The translations under genes were made by a program, and so were the position numbers. 64,000 nucleotides of DNA from Inia geoffrensis (lineage: Eukaryota; Chordata; Mammalia; Artiodactyla; Iniidae): assembly GCA_036417435.1 (NCBI GenBank), contig CM070902.1:136451886-136515885 (forward strand), in the 5' to 3' direction. Shown in pieces: positions 60,755-64,000 of this stretch. The notes under the pieces are model-generated. The model did no database searches and was not told the origin of the DNA. It saw nothing but the letters and a program-made list of their open reading frames with translations. Within the stretch, counting starts at the first letter, position 1, and each line of letters opens with the position of its first letter.

Positions 60755-62150
60755 TACTAAACTTTCTTTGGATTATTTGTATGGAAATATGTTAATATAA
60801 ATGTTTCAGACATTACATGAAATTCCTAAAAATCTTATATGTTCTGGTATAATGTTATAAGTCATAATTTTAGTTATTATTTTAAAATGTGTATCTCAGA
60901 ACTAACTAAATTTCCTTATCAATTGCATTATTATGAACTTTCATCAAATCTTTAACCGTGGTCATTTTTAAGTCTTTTGTCATTTACAGACATTTCTGGG
61001 TGTACTCTGATGCTTTTGCAAAAATGTTTCTATAAAAGAGTTTCATCTTCAAGGAATTCATGGAAAAGACTCCACAGGTTTCTGGTAACTGACTATACTG
61101 CTGAACTGAATGAATAAGCATTTTCAGAGCTCTAATGGAAACTGATGAATTCATAAAAGTGCTAACAAAAGATCAAGATGAAAAAAAAATTAATTACATG
61201 GGACTGAGTGAACTGAAAAAAAGTAAGTTATCAGTTTGTTTCAGAATATGAATGAGCATAATAAAGGACAAAACTTGAAAATGAAGTTTATTTTCTTGTT
61301 TATAATATCTGAGTCTAAAAAGCTATGAAATATATTGAAATCTTAGCATAGTTTAACCAAAAAAAAATCATTTTTTGTTGTTTTCTTTAAAAACAAACAA
61401 AAAACCATATTGTTAAGAATCAATTTCCCCTTTGTCCTTCATCATTATAAAAGGTCAAATAATTTTTTCTGTAAATAGTAATTAACTTTGAATAATTTTA
61501 TTAGAATTTGTATTTATAAAACTTAAGAAAAGCTGCATTAAAACAAGCAGGTAGGATAAGACCACATTTACTCATTTATGATAAATACTGTGTGTGTATC
61601 TATCCATTTAGATCTATCTATCTATCTAGAGAGATGTAACATTTTTAACTGTTAGAGAAGGAAAGAAAGACAATTCCAAGGAAGAAGGAAAGATGAGAAA
61701 ATGGCTGGGAAATGGCTGGCCACGGGCAGGGGCAGACGATGAGCTGAGCTGTCTTCCTCGACCACTTGACTTCTTATTCTTTGGCACTCTCTAATCACAG
61801 CTTCCCATCTTAGAAAGTATCTTCTTTCCTCCCACTATCTCTGAATTTCCTGATAAGAATTTAAACTGTACTCTCCCCAGGACTCATCTTTGCCCTCCTC
61901 CTTGCCCTCCCTGGCTTCCCAGATTCTCCGTACCCACCAAGTCCCTCATCCCTCCCATGGCTTCCACACAGGGCTCTCACTGAATGTCATGTTAATCTCT
62001 GTGTCTTTCCCTCACATTCCCCCAAGCTACTTTCAATTGCTTATATGTCCCACCAGTTATCAAAAACTAAATGCAATACTGCTTCCACCTCTGTTACTAC
62101 CATTACCATCACTGCTACTATTGCTTCACTAATGTTAGTACCATCCACTG
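60755..62150. other. AT-rich stretch, possible L2 patch
   Basis: A short ATCT microsatellite at about 61,604-61,632. Pyrimidine-rich text at 61,800-62,060 may be L2. No coding block recognised. Confidence 0.4.
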
Positions 62151-62410
62151 GGTATCATTTATTAATGTTTACTATGTGGCAGGAGCTGGACTCATTCTTG
62201 CCAACAGCAACCCATTTATTGTAATCTATTTTTTATCTTTTTTTTGGCCGCAGCGTATGCCATGAAGGATCTTATTCTGAGCAGGGATCAAACCCCATGC
62301 CCCCCTGCAGTGGAGCAGAGTCTTAACAACTGGCCTGCCAGGAAAGTCCCATATAATCTTTACAACACTATGAGTAGGTATTATTTTCTTTATTTTATGC
62401 TTGAGGAATT
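62150..62410 (-). repeat. MIR split by a SINE
   Basis: 'tactatgtggcaggagctgg' and, after the SINE, 'acaacactatgagtaggtattattttctttattttatgcttgaggaa' are MIR antisense. The reverse tRNA-derived SINE at 62,240-62,349 ('ttttttggccgcagcgt' to 'gccaggaaagtccc') sits between them. Confidence 0.65.
62240..62349 (-). mobile_element. tRNA-derived SINE (short CHR relative)
   Basis: Reverse copy; antisense B-box 'gggatcaaacccc', head 'ctgccaggaaagtccc'. Confidence 0.8.
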
Positions 62411-62589
62411 CAACAAGACCCAGGACTACATCATCATAATTGAGACATGCAACACACGTTCAGATAAAATAAAAGCATGCTTCTATTCTTGTGTTAATGT
62501 AATTTACCTTTTACTAGACTACAATATTTGATGAATACTGAAGTGCAAAACAATTTTATGGAACTCTTATTATATATATTATATATATT

Positions 62590-62775
62590 TTAGTGTGTTC
62601 TAAGTGCTTTACATTTATTACTTTATTCACACCCCCTTTCATAATAACTTAATAAAAGTAGACATCACGATTGTCTTTATTCTGCAGGCGGGTGAATTGA
62701 GGCACATGAGTAACTGGTTCCATCTCACAGAGCTAGTAGGTGGCAGAACCAGGATTCCAGGCAATAAGTCTTTAG
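62590..62775 (-). repeat. MIR SINE, reverse
   Basis: 'ctaagtgctttacatttattac', 'gcaggcgggtgaattgaggcac' and 'cagagctagtaggtggcagaaccaggattcc' are MIR antisense. Confidence 0.85.
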
Positions 62776-62779
62776 AGTT

Positions 62780-63689
62780 TATGCTCTTTAATTGGTATTC
62801 TGTTCTAGGTGATGCAATTCTGATAAAACCATAAGAATGCAAAGATCCATGCTCTCAAAGGGTTTACAATCTGTTGAATAGATAAAACCAAGATGATAAA
62901 ATCTAGGAGGCCAGATTTCTGGCACTTCAATTCCTGTTTTACAGTTGGAAAGCTGTTGCACTGGCAACAAGAGGCATGGAGACCAATTAAAAGACTATAA
63001 TAATAGTCTTTGGAATCTAGATAAGAAAACTGGCAAATCTGGATGAAATATGAAAGGAAGAAAATAAATGCTATTATGGGTTGAAAGTTGACCTTACTGG
63101 TGATTGGTGAGATAAGGGAGACCATGGAAGAGAACAAGGCTTACCAGAGTCCAGGCCAGTGGGAGAATGACCGTATCACTGTAAGAAATGCACAAGTCTT
63201 AAATAGAGGATGATAAGTTTGAGGTAAGAGTAAAATTGTAAACAAAACCAAACCTATCCAGATATTTCTAGTGGAGTTGTGATGCCGGGCAACAGATGTA
63301 AACCTGGACATCATTTGCTGTCAAATAAGGATCAGAACTGTGAAAGCAGATGATCATTCTGAGGGAGAGAATACAGAGTGTAAGAGCAAAGGGCTGAGGA
63401 CCATTTCCCATTGGTGTTAAAACCCTCACATTTCTATTGTTTCCTACCAGCCTGGCATCAGATGACAGTCAAGGAGGAGGAGAAAGAAGAATTAGAAAGA
63501 AGAGTGTGCAGCACCGGCCTGGCTCTAGACAAGGCTCAGAGGAAGAGTGGAGACAAGAGTGAACAGAGCCACTGCCTAGATGGAGCGGGGTCCGGACTGT
63601 TGTCTAGAGACTGCTACTTGACACTGGAGGTAAAGACCTATGCACTGTAAGCCTCACATTGGTGAGCTGGCTCATGTTGTAGAGGCTTC
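62780..63689. other. Unassigned stretch
   Basis: The frame at 63411-63650 and the minus frame at 62805-63137 carry no motif. No repeat is named with confidence. Confidence 0.35.
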
Positions 63690-64000
63690 TTAGAGTTGGG
63701 ACCAAGAAACATTTATTATCTCAGTTCTGGAGACTGGAAGTTTGAAATCAAGTCAACAATCAGGGGTCTGCTCTCTCTGATGGCTCTAGGGGACAGTCTT
63801 TCCTTGTTCTTTCCTAGCCCCTGGTGGTTTCCAACAATCTTTGGTGCTCCTTGGTTTGTAGACACATCACTCCAATCCTGTCTTCACATGGTGTTTTCCC
63901 TGTGGGTCTTCACACTGTCTTCCCTCTGTGTGTGTCTTTATGTCCAAATTTCTACTTTTTTATATGAACAAAAGTCCTATTGGATTATGGCCTACCCTAA
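63690..64000 (-). repeat. MLT1-type LTR, runs off the window
   Basis: 'cagttctggagactggaagtttgaaatcaag', 'cttcacatggtgttttccctgtggg' and 'cctattggattatggcctaccctaa' are MaLR MLT1 LTR text in reverse orientation, continuing past the window end. Confidence 0.75.

Noticed and set aside
1..64000. CRISPR arrays, operons or prophage
   Set aside because: The window is mammalian; repeats are dispersed transposons, with no regularly spaced direct repeats.

Overview
This is mammalian, almost certainly cetacean, nuclear DNA. It carries many tRNA-derived SINEs of the whale/hippo CHR type: the conserved head reads 'cttccctggtggc(g)cagtggtt', with a B-box such as 'ggttcgagccctgg'. It also has cetartiodactyl-type LINE-1 3' ends, old L2/MIR elements, hAT and Tigger-like DNA transposons and old LTRs. 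There are no bacterial-style genes. Most long open frames are chance frames or lie inside transposons.

The main find is a split protein-coding locus on the minus strand, about 57.85 kb down to 6.37 kb. Reading the minus strand between splice-like borders gives eight short blocks. Translated and taken in genomic order, they follow the AtuA family (Pfam AtuA, formerly DUF1446) and then the AtuA-like C-terminal domain. Landmarks are GFPVLE, SVAEQLVYEIG..(R)FLLPDV.CDFSQV, a GAKG loop, G.P...EKGRRTAQSILKR, RLVFEETGLEDYSEVRVQILG, LAYTRSGDKGSSVNIG, SPHL..HL..SILTES and MEDYFQHIL...NSVIR. AtuA proteins are best known from bacterial acyclic-terpene (citronellol/geraniol) and leucine/isovalerate utilisation clusters, and the biochemical role of AtuA itself is not settled. 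I do not recognise a named mammalian gene, so no symbol is given. The 5' exons (the AtuA N-terminal part) and the last C-terminal exon are not visible. At least one internal exon may be missing from the 38.7 kb intron between 49.88 and 11.16 kb. One block has a one-base shift at its splice donor and several donors are weak, so this may be a decaying (unitary) pseudogene in this lineage.

Layout. 0-6.3 kb: L2, an old LTR-like repeat and one CHR SINE. 6.4-7.8 kb: three C-terminal blocks of the AtuA-like locus. 8-8.9 kb: a twin-primed (5'-inverted) L1 carrying a SINE. 9-10.4 kb: an ERV-type LTR and a Tigger-like element. 11.1 kb: an AtuA exon. 12-12.6 kb: an hAT element. 14.1-16.6 kb: a minus-strand L1. 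16.6-49.3 kb: the large intron, filled with SINEs, MIR, nested L2/L1, two long L2 copies and a third L2 with a reverse-transcriptase remnant. 49.3-49.8 kb: a Tigger-like element. 49.9-57.9 kb: four AtuA exons among SINEs. 58.7-60.75 kb: two SINEs and a truncated L1. 62-64 kb: MIR and an MLT1-type LTR that runs off the end.
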